From Stutzerimonas kunmingensis (GTDB lineage: Bacteria > Pseudomonadota > Gammaproteobacteria > Pseudomonadales > Pseudomonadaceae): a DNA stretch of 64,000 nucleotides. Shown in pieces: positions 1-9,599 of the stretch. The notes beneath the pieces were generated by a model that searched no databases, had not been told where the DNA came from, and saw only the letters and a program-made list of their open reading frames with translations. How positions within the stretch are numbered: position 1 is the stretch's first letter; the number at the start of each line of letters is the position of its first letter. Both the position numbers and the translations under genes were made by a program. Location: the NCBI RefSeq assembly GCF_002929225.1, contig NZ_PISM01000018.1:186001-250000 (forward strand), read 5' to 3'.

Positions 1-1379
1 TCGGCATCCTGCTGCTGTCGCTGAGCCTGATTTCCTGGCGCAGTTATCGCGACGCGCGCCACGAGATCGAGGAGCTGTTCGACGCCCAACTGGCGCACAG
101 TGCTCGACTGGTGCAGGGGCTGGTGATGCGCGACATGAATCCGCAGGCCCGCAATGCGCTGCAGCAGGCGCTGGACGCCGCGGTGAATGCGCGGCGCGAT
201 CAGGGCGTGCCGGGGCACGACTACGAAACCAAGCTGGGCTTTCAGGTCTACGCCACGGATGGCAGCAGCCTGTTGCAGTCAGCCGGCGCGCCGCACGGCG
301 CCTTGCAGCGGCTGGCCGGCGCCGACTCCGCCTCACCCTTCAGCCATCTGAGCGGCGGCTATCACGACGTGCAGCTCGACGGCCATGCCTGGCGGCTGTT
401 CCTGCTGCACGACCGCGAGGACGATCTGTGGATTCTGCTCAGCGAGCGCGGCGACGTACGCGGCGAGCTGGTCGGCAAGATCGCCCGGCGCAGCCTGCTG
501 CCCGACCTCATCGGCCTGCCGCTGCTGGCACTGCTGATCTGGCTGGCGGTGGGCTGGGGTCTGCGCCCACTGGCGCACATGGCACAGCTGTTGAAGAGTC
601 GCGATCCGGACAACCTCGCGCCACTGCTGCTCGCGCCGCTGCCGCAGGAGCTGGAGCCGGTGGCCGCCTCGCTGAATCGCCTGCTGCAGCAGGTCAATCA
701 ACTGGTCGAGCGGGAAAAACGCTTCATCGCCGACGCCGCCCATGAGCTGCGCACGCCCCTGGCCGTACTGCGCATCCATGCGCAGAACGCGCAACAGGCC
801 GAGCAGCCGGAGGACCGTGAAGCAGCGCTGCAGCAGCTGCTGACCGGCGTCGATCGCACCACCCGTGTGGTCACCCAACTGCTCACGCTCGCCCGCCTGG
901 AACCCAATGCGCAGCCGCGGCATCCACAGCAGCTGGACCTGCTGCCGCTGTGCCGCGAATGCCTCGCCGAGCTGACGCCGCTGGCCCTGGCGCGCGATCA
1001 GGAACTGACGCTGGAGGCTGACGACGTGGCCGATCACCGGCTTCCCGGCGATGCCGCCGCGCTCGCCACGCTGCTGCAGAATCTGGTCGGCAATGCCCTG
1101 CAGTACACGCCCGACGGCGGGCAGATTCAGGTCAGCCTCCAGACCATGGAAGACGGCGTCAGCCTGTGCGTGGATGACAGCGGTCCGGGCGTGCCGGCAG
1201 CGCAGCGCGACAAACTGTTCGAGCGCTTCTACCGCCAGGGCGACGGCCAGGGCGCGGGGCTCGGCCTGGCCATCGTCGCACGCATCGCCGAACTGCACGG
1301 CGCGACCATCGAACTGGCGGACTCACCGCTCGGCGGGCTGCAGGTCGCCGTGCACCTGCCCCGCCAGTCACACCACTAG
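1..1379 (+). CDS. Two-component sensor histidine kinase, 5' end outside window
   Basis: This is the C-terminal part of a membrane sensor kinase. The frame is open from the first bases of the window, where it reads out of a first membrane helix, so the true start lies upstream; the GTG at 111 is only the first internal start-like codon. A periplasmic segment is followed by a second membrane helix (about 510-560), a HAMP-like linker, the H-box with the phospho-acceptor His in AAHELRTP (near 745), an N-box (QNLVGNALQYTP), and the ATP-lid motifs DDSGPGVP and GLGLAIV. This architecture matches the QseC/PmrB/TctE group. Its response regulator is presumably just upstream. The stimulus cannot be read from the sequence. 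Confidence 0.9.
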   Translation, partial: GILLLSLSLISWRSYRDARHEIEELFDAQLAHSARLVQGLVMRDMNPQARNALQQALDAAVNARRDQGVPGHDYETKLGFQVYATDGSSLLQSAGAPHGALQRLAGADSASPFSHLSGGYHDVQLDGHAWRLFLLHDREDDLWILLSERGDVRGELVGKIARRSLLPDLIGLPLLALLIWLAVGWGLRPLAHMAQLLKSRDPDNLAPLLLAPLPQELEPVAASLNRLLQQVNQLVEREKRFIADAAHELRTPLAVLRIHAQNAQQAEQPEDREAALQQLLTGVDRTTRVVTQLLTLARLEPNAQPRHPQQLDLLPLCRECLAELTPLALARDQELTLEADDVADHRLPGDAAALATLLQNLVGNALQYTPDGGQIQVSLQTMEDGVSLCVDDSGPGVPAAQRDKLFERFYRQGDGQGAGLGLAIVARIAELHGATIELADSPLGGLQVAVHLPRQSHH

Positions 1380-1438
1380 CCCAGACCGACCAGCGGCGAG
1401 CTGCCGCGACCGTCCGCCGCAGGCGCAACGGGCATCCG

Positions 1439-1470
1439 CTAAGGTTCGCTTAAGGCTGGCGCCCTAGACT
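1439..1470 (+). promoter_or_regulatory. Tandem response-regulator box plus -10 upstream of cytochrome b561
   Basis: CTAAG (1439-1443) and TTAAG (1450-1454) form a direct repeat with a 6-nt spacer, one helical turn apart. A TAGACT -10-like hexamer follows at 1465-1470. OmpR-type regulators of the PmrA/QseB and BqsR groups bind TTAAG-N6-TTAAG-like repeats placed just upstream of the -10. The obvious candidate binder is the partner of the kinase ending at 1379; BqsR, encoded at 56.1 kb, is the alternative. Confidence 0.5.
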
Positions 1471-1500
1471 GCCGACATTCCCCTACTCGGAGTGAGTGAA

Positions 1501-2052
1501 ATGACTGCATCGAACCCTCTGGCACGCTACGGTCGCCTGAGCATTGCCCTGCACTGGCTGATGCTGCTGTTGATCGCAGCGGTCTACGCGACCATCGAAC
1601 TCAAGGGCAATTTCACCAAGGGCAGTGAACCGCGCGAACTGCTCAAGCACTGGCATTTCATGCTCGGCCTGACGGTGTTTGCACTGGTCTGGCTGCGCTT
1701 GGTTGCACGCTGGCTGCATCCCGCACCCAAAGCGGTCGCCGGGGCCGGCTGGGAACGCGCGCTGGCCAAGCTTATGCACCTGGCGCTGTACGGCCTGATG
1801 ATTGGCCTGCCGCTGCTCGGCTGGCTGACCCTGAGCGCGGCGGACAAGCCGATTCCCTTCTTCGGCCTTGAGCTGCCGGCGCTGATCGGCGCCAACAAGG
1901 AGCTGGCCGGCGAGTTCAAGGAGCTGCATGAAACGCTGGCGGTGGCCGGCTACTGGCTGATCGGCCTGCACGCGGCGGCGGCCTTGTTCCACCAATACGT
2001 GCGCCGCGACGGCACCCTGTTGCGCATGCTGCCGCAGCGCCACCAGGCCTGA
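1501..2052 (+). CDS. Cytochrome b561 family protein
   Basis: A 183-residue, four-helix membrane cytochrome b of the CybB/YodB type, which passes electrons from the quinone pool using two haems b. Candidate haem-ligand histidines sit in helix 1 (ALHWLM), helix 2 (HWHFMLG) and the last helix (GLHAAAALFHQYV). The ATG at 1501 is chosen over the in-frame GTG at 1492 because a GGAG sits 9 nt upstream of it. A tandem regulator box precedes the gene and a strong terminator follows. The physiological partner is not visible; cytochromes of this family often sit beside QseBC/PmrAB-type sensors, as here. Confidence 0.88.
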   Translation: MTASNPLARYGRLSIALHWLMLLLIAAVYATIELKGNFTKGSEPRELLKHWHFMLGLTVFALVWLRLVARWLHPAPKAVAGAGWERALAKLMHLALYGLMIGLPLLGWLTLSAADKPIPFFGLELPALIGANKELAGEFKELHETLAVAGYWLIGLHAAAALFHQYVRRDGTLLRMLPQRHQA

Positions 2053-2066
2053 GGCGCAGACACGAC

Positions 2067-2104
2067 AACGCCCGGTCGACTCATCATCGACCGGGCGTTT
2101 TTGT
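2067..2104. terminator. Rho-independent terminator between cytochrome b561 and moeA
   Basis: AACGCCCGGTCGA (2067-2079) pairs perfectly with TCGACCGGGCGTT (2087-2099) across a 7-nt loop, followed by TTTTTG. It lies between two convergent genes and probably ends the cytochrome transcript, and perhaps moeA read from the other side. Confidence 0.9.
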
Positions 2105-2107
2105 TTG

Positions 2108-3340
2108 TCAGCCGAGCAACTCGCTGAACGGCAGATACTCCACCGTCTCCCCTTCTTCCAGCGTGCGGTTACGCTCGACGATGGCCAGGCCTTCGGCCCA
2201 GCTGGCCGAGGTCAGCATCGCTGAGCCCTGACGCGGATGCAGGCACACGCGCATCTCGCCATCGACCTGTTCCAGCCGCGCGCGCAGGTACTGGCGACGG
2301 TTGTTCGGCTTGCGCCAGGCGAAGCCGGCGGTCAGGCGCAGCGGCTTGGGCAGCACCTCGGTGCAACCCTGGGCACTGAGCAGGAACGGCCGCGCCACCA
2401 CCAGCGAGGTGATCAGCGCCGCAGCCGGATTGCCGGGCAGGCCGATCCACGGCTTGCCATTGACCTCGCCGAAGGCCAGCGGCTTGCCCGGTTGGATCGC
2501 CAAGCGCCACATGTGCAACTCGCCCAGCTCGCGAATGGCCTGCTTGAGATGGTCCTCCTCGCCGACCGAGACGCCGCCGGAGGTGATCAGCATGTCCCAT
2601 TCGGAGGCGGCCAGCGCCAGGGCGTCACGGCTGGCGGCGAGTTCGTCGACGAGGATTTCGTAGTCGTGAACCTCCATACCAAGGCTGCGCAGCACGCTGA
2701 GCAGGCAGTAGCGGTTGGAGTTGTAGATCTGCCCCGGTGCCAGCGGCTCGCCGGGTTCACGCAGTTCGTTGCCGCTGGAAAGCAGACCGATACGCAGGCG
2801 TCGATAGACCGCCACGCGGGCGACGCCGAAGCTTGCCAGCAGACCGATCTCCTGCGGGCGCAGGCGCTTGCCGGCCTGCAGCACCGGCGCGCCGGCCTGC
2901 AGTTCCTCGCCCTGACGACGCACATGGGCGCCCTGGGTAACGCCGGGGAAATGCACGCGGTCAGCCTCGATCTGGCAATCCTCCTGCGCCACCACGGTGT
3001 CGGCGCCCGGCGGCAGCGGCGCACCGGTGAAGATGCGCACGGCGTGGCCGGCAGGCAGTCGCTGGTCGGCGGCATCACCGGCGGCGATGCGCCCGGCGAG
3101 TGGCAGCCAGCCACCTTCAGCCGACAAGTCGGCGGCGCGCAGGGCGTAGCCATCCATTGCGCTGTTGTCCCAGGCCGGTACCGGGAAGGGTGCGTCGAGC
3201 GATTCCGCCAGCACCCGGCCAAGGGCATCGGACAGCGCGACGTGTTCCACCGGCGGCAGCGCCGGCACCCGTGCCAGCAGCTCGGCGATGGCCTCGTCGA
3301 CCGGCTTCAGGCCACTGGTGTCGCAGCCACAGGCGCTCAT
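2108..3340 (-). CDS. moeA: Molybdopterin molybdenumtransferase MoeA
   Basis: A 410-residue protein that inserts molybdate into adenylylated molybdopterin in the cytoplasm, the last step of Mo-cofactor synthesis. It shows the MoeA signatures: DNSAMDGYALR early, GDAADQRLPAGHAVRIFTGA, then the MoCF-binding fold with ITSGGVSVGEEDHLKQ and GKPWIGLPGNPAAAL. The open frame runs much further upstream, but the start at 3340 gives the family length, and its ATG overlaps the moaB stop (ATGA), indicating translational coupling. Confidence 0.95.
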   Translation of the reverse strand: MSACGCDTSGLKPVDEAIAELLARVPALPPVEHVALSDALGRVLAESLDAPFPVPAWDNSAMDGYALRAADLSAEGGWLPLAGRIAAGDAADQRLPAGHAVRIFTGAPLPPGADTVVAQEDCQIEADRVHFPGVTQGAHVRRQGEELQAGAPVLQAGKRLRPQEIGLLASFGVARVAVYRRLRIGLLSSGNELREPGEPLAPGQIYNSNRYCLLSVLRSLGMEVHDYEILVDELAASRDALALAASEWDMLITSGGVSVGEEDHLKQAIRELGELHMWRLAIQPGKPLAFGEVNGKPWIGLPGNPAAALITSLVVARPFLLSAQGCTEVLPKPLRLTAGFAWRKPNNRRQYLRARLEQVDGEMRVCLHPRQGSAMLTSASWAEGLAIVERNRTLEEGETVEYLPFSELLG

Positions 3341-3882
3341 GAGCGTGGCCCGCAGTATTCGACTGCGCTGGCCTTCAGGTGCGGTACGAAGTTGCAGGGC
3401 TTGGTGCGGCTGTCCAGCTGCTCGACGAGGATCTTGTTCCAGGCGGTGCGGCAGGCATTGGTCGAGCCGGGCAGGCAGCAGACCAGGGTGCCGTTGCTCA
3501 TGCCGGCCAACGCGCGGGACTGCACGGTGGAGGTGCCGATCTCGCCCAGCGAAACGTAGCGGAACAGCTCGCCGAAGCCGTCGACGTCTTTGTCCAGCAG
3601 CGGCTGTACCGCCTGTGGAGTGTTGTCGCGGGCGGTGAAACCGGTGCCGCCGGTGATCAGCACCACCTGCACGTTTTCGCTGGCAATCCAGCTGCAGACG
3701 CGGGCGCGGATCTGCCAGATATCGTCCTTGACGATGGCCCGCTCGGCCAGGGTGTGGCCGGCGCTCTGCAGGCCGTCGATCAGCGCCTGGCCGGAGGTAT
3801 CGGAATCGATGTTGCGGGTATCGCTCACCGTGAGCACCGCAATGCTCAGGGGCTGGAATTCGCTGTTGGACAGGTGAGCCAT
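3337..3882 (-). CDS. moaB: Molybdenum cofactor biosynthesis protein MoaB
   Basis: A 181-residue MoaB/Mog-type protein, expected to adenylylate molybdopterin before metal insertion. VLTVSDTR opens the fold, TGGTGFTARD is the conserved nucleotide/molybdopterin loop, and GSTNACRTAW lies near the end. The ATG at 3882 has AAGGGAG 9 nt upstream. It is the first gene of a two-gene unit with moeA (4-nt overlap). Confidence 0.93.
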   Translation of the reverse strand: MAHLSNSEFQPLSIAVLTVSDTRNIDSDTSGQALIDGLQSAGHTLAERAIVKDDIWQIRARVCSWIASENVQVVLITGGTGFTARDNTPQAVQPLLDKDVDGFGELFRYVSLGEIGTSTVQSRALAGMSNGTLVCCLPGSTNACRTAWNKILVEQLDSRTKPCNFVPHLKASAVEYCGPRS

Positions 3883-4125
3883 GGCTCGAAACTCCCTTGA
3901 AGATGTGTGCGCAGGCTGCACCCGTGCCGTGCGCGAACCCATTCCCCATTGGAGGTATGTCCGCGCGGCGTGGGTGCTATGAGGTCTGACAACGCTGCAG
4001 GCAATTGCGCGACCTGGCTCTGCGACAAGGCCCGGCTGCGGCAGCTGGGCATGTGGGTCAAACCGGCGATGCCGGTCGATGGTAGCGAATTAGACGGTTG
4101 ACTCGTAGCCCATGCCGGCGCCGCC

Positions 4126-5115
4126 TCAACCGCCACTGGCATTCATGAAGCGCAACACCTGGACCTCGCCGCTGCTGGAGAATTCATGGCGCAGCGGTTT
4201 GCGCTGCAAAGCGGCGTGAATAGCGTCGATCACCGGCTGGTCGCTGGTCGGATGGCGGCGCAGCAACGCACGCAGGTCGATGGAGTTCTCGTGGCCGAGG
4301 CACAGCAGCAGGCGCCCTTCCACCGTCAGCCGCACGCGGTTGCAGGTGGAGCAAAAGTTGTGGGAATGCGGTGAGATGAAGCCAATGCGCGTCTGCGGAT
4401 GCTCAGGCAGGCGCACGTAACGCGCCGGGCCGCCACTCTGCTCGGCCGAATCGATCAGCGCATGGCGCTCAGCGATCAGCGCCTTGACCTCGTCACTGGA
4501 GCAGAAACTCTCGCCGCGCGAACGACCGACGTCGCCCAGCGGCATTTCCTCGATGAAGCTCAGGTCCAGCCCACCGGCGATGGCGAAGTCCACCAGGTCG
4601 GCGACTTCCTCGGCGTTGCGGCCCTTCATTACCACGGCATTGAGCTTGATCCGCTCGAAGCCGGCATCGCGCGCCGCGTCGATCCCGTCGAGCACCTGCT
4701 GCAGCTGACCGGTGCGGGTGATGGCGTGGAATTTGGCGGCATCCAGGCTATCCAGGCTGATGTTCAGCCGCTTGACCCCGGCGCGCGCCAGCGGTGAGGC
4801 AAGCTTGACCAGCTGCGAGCCGTTGGTGGTCATCACCAGTTCGCGCAGGCCGGGCAAGGCCGCGATGCGCTCGCAGAGACCGACGATGCCCTGGCGTACC
4901 AGCGGCTCGCCGCCGGTGAGGCGAATCTTCTTCACCCCCAGGCCGACGAAGATCCGCGCGATGCGCTCCAACTCCTCCAGACCGAGCACCTGCTGGCGCG
5001 GCAGGAAGGTCATATCCTCGGCCATGCAGTAGACGCAGCGGAAGTCGCAGCGGTCGGTCACCGACATGCGCAGGTAGTCGATTGGGCGGTTGTGGGCATC
5101 GCGTAGTTGAGTCAT
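4126..5115 (-). CDS. moaA: GTP 3',8-cyclase MoaA
   Basis: A radical-SAM enzyme of 329 residues that starts molybdopterin synthesis by cyclising GTP. The N-terminal cluster motif is CDFRCVYC (C-x3-C-x2-C). The C-terminal 4Fe-4S motif is [10 protein letters not shown] plus a later Cys. GGEP is present, and the protein ends in Gly-Gly, a feature required for MoaA activity. The ATG at 5115 ([11 protein letters not shown]) has an AGAGAG-type ribosome binding site and the normal family length, whereas the upstream in-frame ATG at 5160 does not. A 243-nt gap, in which I see no gene, separates it from moaB. Confidence 0.95.
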   Translation of the reverse strand: MTQLRDAHNRPIDYLRMSVTDRCDFRCVYCMAEDMTFLPRQQVLGLEELERIARIFVGLGVKKIRLTGGEPLVRQGIVGLCERIAALPGLRELVMTTNGSQLVKLASPLARAGVKRLNISLDSLDAAKFHAITRTGQLQQVLDGIDAARDAGFERIKLNAVVMKGRNAEEVADLVDFAIAGGLDLSFIEEMPLGDVGRSRGESFCSSDEVKALIAERHALIDSAEQSGGPARYVRLPEHPQTRIGFISPHSHNFCSTCNRVRLTVEGRLLLCLGHENSIDLRALLRRHPTSDQPVIDAIHAALQRKPLRHEFSSSGEVQVLRFMNASGG

Positions 5116-5190
5116 CGCCAGGCTCTCTGTACTTCGTGGGGCGGATGCCCCTCTGCTCATTCGCCGGGGCCCTCACAGGCTCGCTCGTTG

Positions 5191-5256
5191 CCACTGTTGG
5201 ATGGCTGAAGCGCCATCCAACAGTGGCCCTGCTCGGTGGATGGCTGAAGCACCATC
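5191..5256. repeat. Palindromic repeats downstream of ttrA
   Basis: A 14-bp perfect inverted repeat (CCACTGTTGGATGG, 5191-5204; CCATCCAACAGTGG, 5213-5226) encloses an 8-nt loop. A second related copy, with core GGATGGCTGAAGCRCCATC, follows at 5235-5256. The GGCTGAAGC core resembles the hairpins at 33.7-33.9 kb. Together with CTAGCAG/CTGCTAG just beyond, this fills the 256-nt gap between moaA and ttrA, where no gene is seen. Confidence 0.75.
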
Positions 5257-5371
5257 TCCCGGCCTAGCAGACCGTTGAAAAACTACCTGCTAGCCTGTCG
5301 TGCAGTTCCCGAACCGCTTGATTCATCATTGCTCAGCTGTTTCGTCAGCCCGGGGTATGCGCCGCTGCCGC

Positions 5372-8300
5372 TCAGCTCGCCTTCTGCACCCGCACCGGCA
5401 AACCCTGCCGTATGGACGCGCCGGTCACGTTCTCAAGCCAGGTTGCCGCGCCACCCCTGGTCGGGTCGGCGAACCCCAGATCGTTCAGGTTGACGCCTGC
5501 TCCCAGGAATTTCTGCCCAGCATGCAACTGGCCGTCGATAGTGTGATCAGAAGCACCCAGTTCCCGGTGGCCGTAGCCATGTTCGATACCGATGGCGCCC
5601 CGCTGTACCCCTTCGCAGACCAAAGCAACACCGGTAATCGAGCCGCCCGGGCTTTCGATGGTGATGGTGTCACCATGGCCTACCCCGAACCGCTCGGCAT
5701 CTTCACGATGCAGCAACACCGGGTTGTAGGGCTTGATCATCCGCAGGCGCTCAAGACCGATTGCATATGAATTCATCAGGTTGGACTTGAAAGAAAATGC
5801 CAGCAGCGGCCACTCGGTTTGTGGAAAGTGCTCACGCATCGGGGTACCGTCCCAGAACGTCGCCTCTTGGAAACACGGGGTTCCGGCAAGCCGTTCGCCG
5901 GTGTAGCTGTCCCGGGTAGTCCCCACCTGCTCGTTATACACACACAGCGGCTTTTTCCAGCCGTGGGTCAGCTTGTCGCCCTTGTAGGCCGCACTGTGCT
6001 TCTCGAAGCGGCCGCCCCGTGAGTACAGATGCGCCACCGGCCCGACTTCTTCCGGCTTCAGGTGCGCATGCAGCCGCTCCATCAGGGATTCCACCCCAGC
6101 CGCGCGGATGTCTTCTGCGGATGCGTCTGGTAGTGGGGCGCCGGTCAGGGCAATATTGGCGGCCGCCCGCAGATAGTAATCCTCGGCCCGATTCAGCGGA
6201 TAAGTATTGCCTTCCTTGTCGGAAATCGCCCCCTCCCCGAATCCGGGCAGCCCAAGACGCCTGGCCAGGCCGATAAAGAAGGTCTCCAGGCTCACCGGGT
6301 CGCCGTCGGCGGTTTTCGCCTGGCGAGGTTCAACCACCGGCCAGCAGGCGGTGGTCATTTTGGTCAGCGTGCCGCTCCAGGCACCGGTGAAGCCCCAGAC
6401 TTCGTACATCACCGAATCCGGCACAATGTAGTCTGCAAAGCGGTTGGTTTCGTTAATAAAACCGTCAACGGCAACGAACAGGCCAATCCGTTTCGGATCC
6501 TTGAGCTTGTCCTCTATCAGCGCCGCGAGACCGGCCTGGCCATACAATGGATTGGCCATGCAGCTGATCAGCGCCTTGGCCTGGTATGGGTAGCCTTCCA
6601 GGCCGGACATCAGGTGCTCGGTCAGCAGCGGCGGCGCCAGGGTGCGCCAGGGTGCCGGGGCCGGGTAGGGAGATTCGCCATTGGTCACCCGCCGCTTGTA
6701 CTCGGCAGTCTTTTCGTAGGGGAATCGTGACCGGGACAGGAACACGCCCTTGGGATCACGTTTACCCGGGAAGTTGGCCAGGTCGTACCGCGGGCCCGCG
6801 CCAGTACCGTTGAAGGAGCCGCCACCCAGGGCCATGCCACCCTGCTGGTTGACGCTACCCGCCAGCAGGTTGAGCATGTTGATGCCAAAGGTGGCATAGA
6901 AACCGGTGCCGGACATCATGCCGCCATGGGTATCCGCCACCGACTCCCGGCCATGGGACGCGAACTTCGCTGCCAGCTTGCGGAGGGTGCCGGCGGGAAT
7001 GCCACAGTTTTCGGCATATTCCTCGATGGTCTGGCGCTGGGCCTGCTCGCGCAGCTTGAACAGGGCGCTTTTCACCCGTGTCATGCCCGCTGCGGTCTCT
7101 ACCTCGGTTTCCACGAAGAGTTCAGCGCGGTCGAGGACCTCGGAGCTTTCCAGGTTGCCGTCAACAGACATCACCACGGGCACATCATCGTCGGCACCCG
7201 CCTCGGCACGGCCCAGGTCCGACAAGCGCAGGAAATGACCCACGCCGGGGTGATCTTCGCTCTCGATCACCAAGTGTGTGGCATTGGTGTGGACGGTTTC
7301 ACCAGCGGCCTGGGCTCCCGTCTGGCCGGGAATGGACAGGTAATCCGCTGCAAAGCCCTCGTTCTCCAGCATCCAGCGAATCAGGCCCATAGCCAACGCC
7401 GTATCGGTGCCTGGTGTGATGGGAATCCAGCGGCTGCGGCCGCCGGCAGCGTGTGAAGCGGTGGCGTTCAGCGCCGGGTCCACCACCACGTATTCCAGCT
7501 TGCCAGTGGCCCGGGCTGCCGCCAGCAGGCGCCCCTGCCGCTTGAAGGGGTTGCCGGCCTGGCTCGGCGCGGTGCCGATAAACAGGGCGAAGCGGACGTT
7601 GTTGTAATCCGGCTTGGTGTGGGTATTCTTGTCCAAGTCGCCGTACATGGCGCCGGAGCCCATGCGGAACGCCAGGCCACAATAGGAGCCGTGGTGCCCA
7701 TAGTTGCGGGTGCCGAAGGCATTCATGGCAAAGCGCTTCAGCACCGAGGAGCGGCCGTAATCGGTGGCCTCCATCACCAGTAGCTGGTTGGCTTTGGGGC
7801 CGAATTCCGGATTTTGCGGGTCCAGCGGGGTGTCATGGTCGTAAAGGTCCTTCAGACCTTCTACAGCGCCCTCGCCAAACAGGTCGCCCCCATTGACCAC
7901 CTCATCCAGCATCTGCTCGAAGGAAATGCGCTGCCACTGCCGGCCGCCACGGGGGCCGACCCGCTTGAGCACCTCCGTCACCCGCTTCTCACTGGTCAGT
8001 TGCGCCATGGCGGCGTTGCCCCGGGCACAGGCAGTGGAGCGATTGAGCTGTCCCTGGTCCTTGAAGGTGCTGAGTTTCTGCAACGCTTGCATGACCGGGG
8101 TCTGTTCGTCCAGATGCTCATCCGCGGACAGCGGATGGTAGGGGTTGCCCGCCACCCGCAGAACCTGTTCGGTGTTGTTGTCGATGCGGACCCGGACACC
8201 GCACGTGGTGGTGCAGCCGTAACAGACGGTGAAGGCGATGCGCTGGTCCGGGTTCAGGCTGACTTCTCCGGACAGCGGATCCACGGTGTACTCCGGTGCC

Positions 8301-8461
8301 AGGGAGTTGCCGTGAGTGCGGTGATTGGTGTCCTTGCCGGCGGTTCCGTTGAGCAGGCCCTTGCCAATCTTTTCCAGAGGGCCGGAATAGCCGGCGACGA
8401 AAGTGGCCACGCCACCCGCGGCAACGGCGCCCTTGAGGAAATTGCGACGATTCTTGTCCAT
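5372..8461 (-). CDS. ttrA: Tetrathionate reductase catalytic subunit TtrA
   Basis: The 1029-residue molybdopterin-guanine-dinucleotide subunit that reduces tetrathionate to thiosulfate on the outer face of the inner membrane. A twin-arginine signal (RRNFLKG, residues 5-11) is followed by a 4Fe-4S motif (CYGCTTTC, with a later Cys in STACARGN), then the DMSO-reductase fold. GSYCG probably holds the Cys ligand to Mo. The ATG at 8461 has GGAG 8 nt upstream. It is the last gene of ttrB-ttrC-ttrA, and its length and gene order match Salmonella TtrBCA. The sensor pair TtrSR is absent. Moco genes lie directly downstream. Confidence 0.93.
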   Translation of the reverse strand: MDKNRRNFLKGAVAAGGVATFVAGYSGPLEKIGKGLLNGTAGKDTNHRTHGNSLAPEYTVDPLSGEVSLNPDQRIAFTVCYGCTTTCGVRVRIDNNTEQVLRVAGNPYHPLSADEHLDEQTPVMQALQKLSTFKDQGQLNRSTACARGNAAMAQLTSEKRVTEVLKRVGPRGGRQWQRISFEQMLDEVVNGGDLFGEGAVEGLKDLYDHDTPLDPQNPEFGPKANQLLVMEATDYGRSSVLKRFAMNAFGTRNYGHHGSYCGLAFRMGSGAMYGDLDKNTHTKPDYNNVRFALFIGTAPSQAGNPFKRQGRLLAAARATGKLEYVVVDPALNATASHAAGGRSRWIPITPGTDTALAMGLIRWMLENEGFAADYLSIPGQTGAQAAGETVHTNATHLVIESEDHPGVGHFLRLSDLGRAEAGADDDVPVVMSVDGNLESSEVLDRAELFVETEVETAAGMTRVKSALFKLREQAQRQTIEEYAENCGIPAGTLRKLAAKFASHGRESVADTHGGMMSGTGFYATFGINMLNLLAGSVNQQGGMALGGGSFNGTGAGPRYDLANFPGKRDPKGVFLSRSRFPYEKTAEYKRRVTNGESPYPAPAPWRTLAPPLLTEHLMSGLEGYPYQAKALISCMANPLYGQAGLAALIEDKLKDPKRIGLFVAVDGFINETNRFADYIVPDSVMYEVWGFTGAWSGTLTKMTTACWPVVEPRQAKTADGDPVSLETFFIGLARRLGLPGFGEGAISDKEGNTYPLNRAEDYYLRAAANIALTGAPLPDASAEDIRAAGVESLMERLHAHLKPEEVGPVAHLYSRGGRFEKHSAAYKGDKLTHGWKKPLCVYNEQVGTTRDSYTGERLAGTPCFQEATFWDGTPMREHFPQTEWPLLAFSFKSNLMNSYAIGLERLRMIKPYNPVLLHREDAERFGVGHGDTITIESPGGSITGVALVCEGVQRGAIGIEHGYGHRELGASDHTIDGQLHAGQKFLGAGVNLNDLGFADPTRGGAATWLENVTGASIRQGLPVRVQKAS

Positions 8462-8480
8462 GGTAAGACTCCGGCTCAAG

Positions 8481-9599
8481 TCAATAGGTAGCGGCGCTGG
8501 CGTTGTTCACGTCACGCCAGGGCACCAGAATGTCGATGATCAGCAGTACCGCCAGCCACAGTCCGAAGGTGCCGATAATGCCCAGCAGGCCATAGGACCC
8601 CGCAGCCACTGCCAGGTGATAGTAGCCGGCAGTATTCTTGGCGACGGTCTGCACCTCCATCAGCACCAGCCAGCGGAACGCCCAGCCCATGTGGATGGCC
8701 AGCAGGCCCAACAGCCAGGCCCATCGCTGCCACTTCGGTGTCCGCAGCATGGCGACGGCGACCAGCAACAGCAGGATGCCGGCACTCAACGCCCAGATCG
8801 CAATGGTGGTCCAGTCCGGGTTGTGACGAACAGACTCCAGCGCTGCCTGCACAGAGGGGCTGTAGCCGGTAATACCCTGGACAAACCAGATCGCGGCAAC
8901 CAAGGCGGCACCGAGGATGGCGACCAGAATCACTTTCAGGCCCTGGCGGTAGACATCAGCATTGGCACCGACCATCAGCCGGTTGAGCAACATGACCAGG
9001 CCGGAGGCCGCGATCAGACCGGTGAACACGAACATCACCGGCAGCCAGTGGGTATTCCACAGCGGTCGGGAAGCAAGAATGGCAATCTCGGCTCCGGTGT
9101 AGAGCATGATGCCGCAGGCAAACAGCGCCGCCAGCAGGCCGAACACGACCACCGTCAAACGGGGAGCCTGCCAGTTGCCCAGGCACAGCAATCGAGCCAG
9201 CTTCGCATCCCAGCCCTGCCCCTCGGCGCCCCGGGCCATCAGCGCCGGGCGCCAGGCAAAGTAGCCATAGAGAATGGTCAGCACCACATAAGGCGGCAGC
9301 AGTACCGCGCCAATGGACATCCAGGACCAGGGGGCCGCGCTGGCGTAGAAGTGCCAGAACCGGGCCGGCTGGTGCAGGTCCGCCAGCAGTGCCACGGGAC
9401 CCACCAGGGTGCAGCTTACCGCCACCAGCAACGCCAGCCGGGCCAGAGGCATGAAGCGCTCCCGGCGGAACATCAGTCCCGGCAGCGACAGCATCAGTGC
9501 CGAGTAGGAAATCGCGATCAGGAAAAAGTACTGCACCGCCCAGGGATACCAGGCAAGCGCATAGCGCGGTGTGAGTATTTCAGTGGCCAGCAAATTCAT
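8481..9599 (-). CDS. ttrC: Tetrathionate reductase membrane subunit TtrC (NrfD/PsrC family)
   Basis: A 372-residue integral membrane quinol-oxidising subunit with about nine hydrophobic segments of the NrfD/PsrC type, anchoring TtrA and TtrB at the periplasmic face. The start at 9599 (MNLLATEIL) lies within the end of ttrB, a 20-nt overlap implying coupled translation; the longer frame to 9632 adds residues with no ribosome binding site. ttrA follows after 19 nt. Confidence 0.9.
   Translation of the reverse strand: MNLLATEILTPRYALAWYPWAVQYFFLIAISYSALMLSLPGLMFRRERFMPLARLALLVAVSCTLVGPVALLADLHQPARFWHFYASAAPWSWMSIGAVLLPPYVVLTILYGYFAWRPALMARGAEGQGWDAKLARLLCLGNWQAPRLTVVVFGLLAALFACGIMLYTGAEIAILASRPLWNTHWLPVMFVFTGLIAASGLVMLLNRLMVGANADVYRQGLKVILVAILGAALVAAIWFVQGITGYSPSVQAALESVRHNPDWTTIAIWALSAGILLLLVAVAMLRTPKWQRWAWLLGLLAIHMGWAFRWLVLMEVQTVAKNTAGYYHLAVAAGSYGLLGIIGTFGLWLAVLLIIDILVPWRDVNNASAATY

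Noticed and set aside
333..1298. Long minus-strand frame antisense to the sensor kinase
   Set aside because: The plus frame carries all kinase motifs. The minus frame is Gln/Arg/Ala-rich, as expected from antisense of GC-rich codons, and has no recognisable domain.
2108..3949. A 613-codon open frame suggesting a fused MoaB-MoeA
   Set aside because: The upstream part reads moaB in the wrong frame. MoaB homology is in another frame and the two genes overlap as ATGA.
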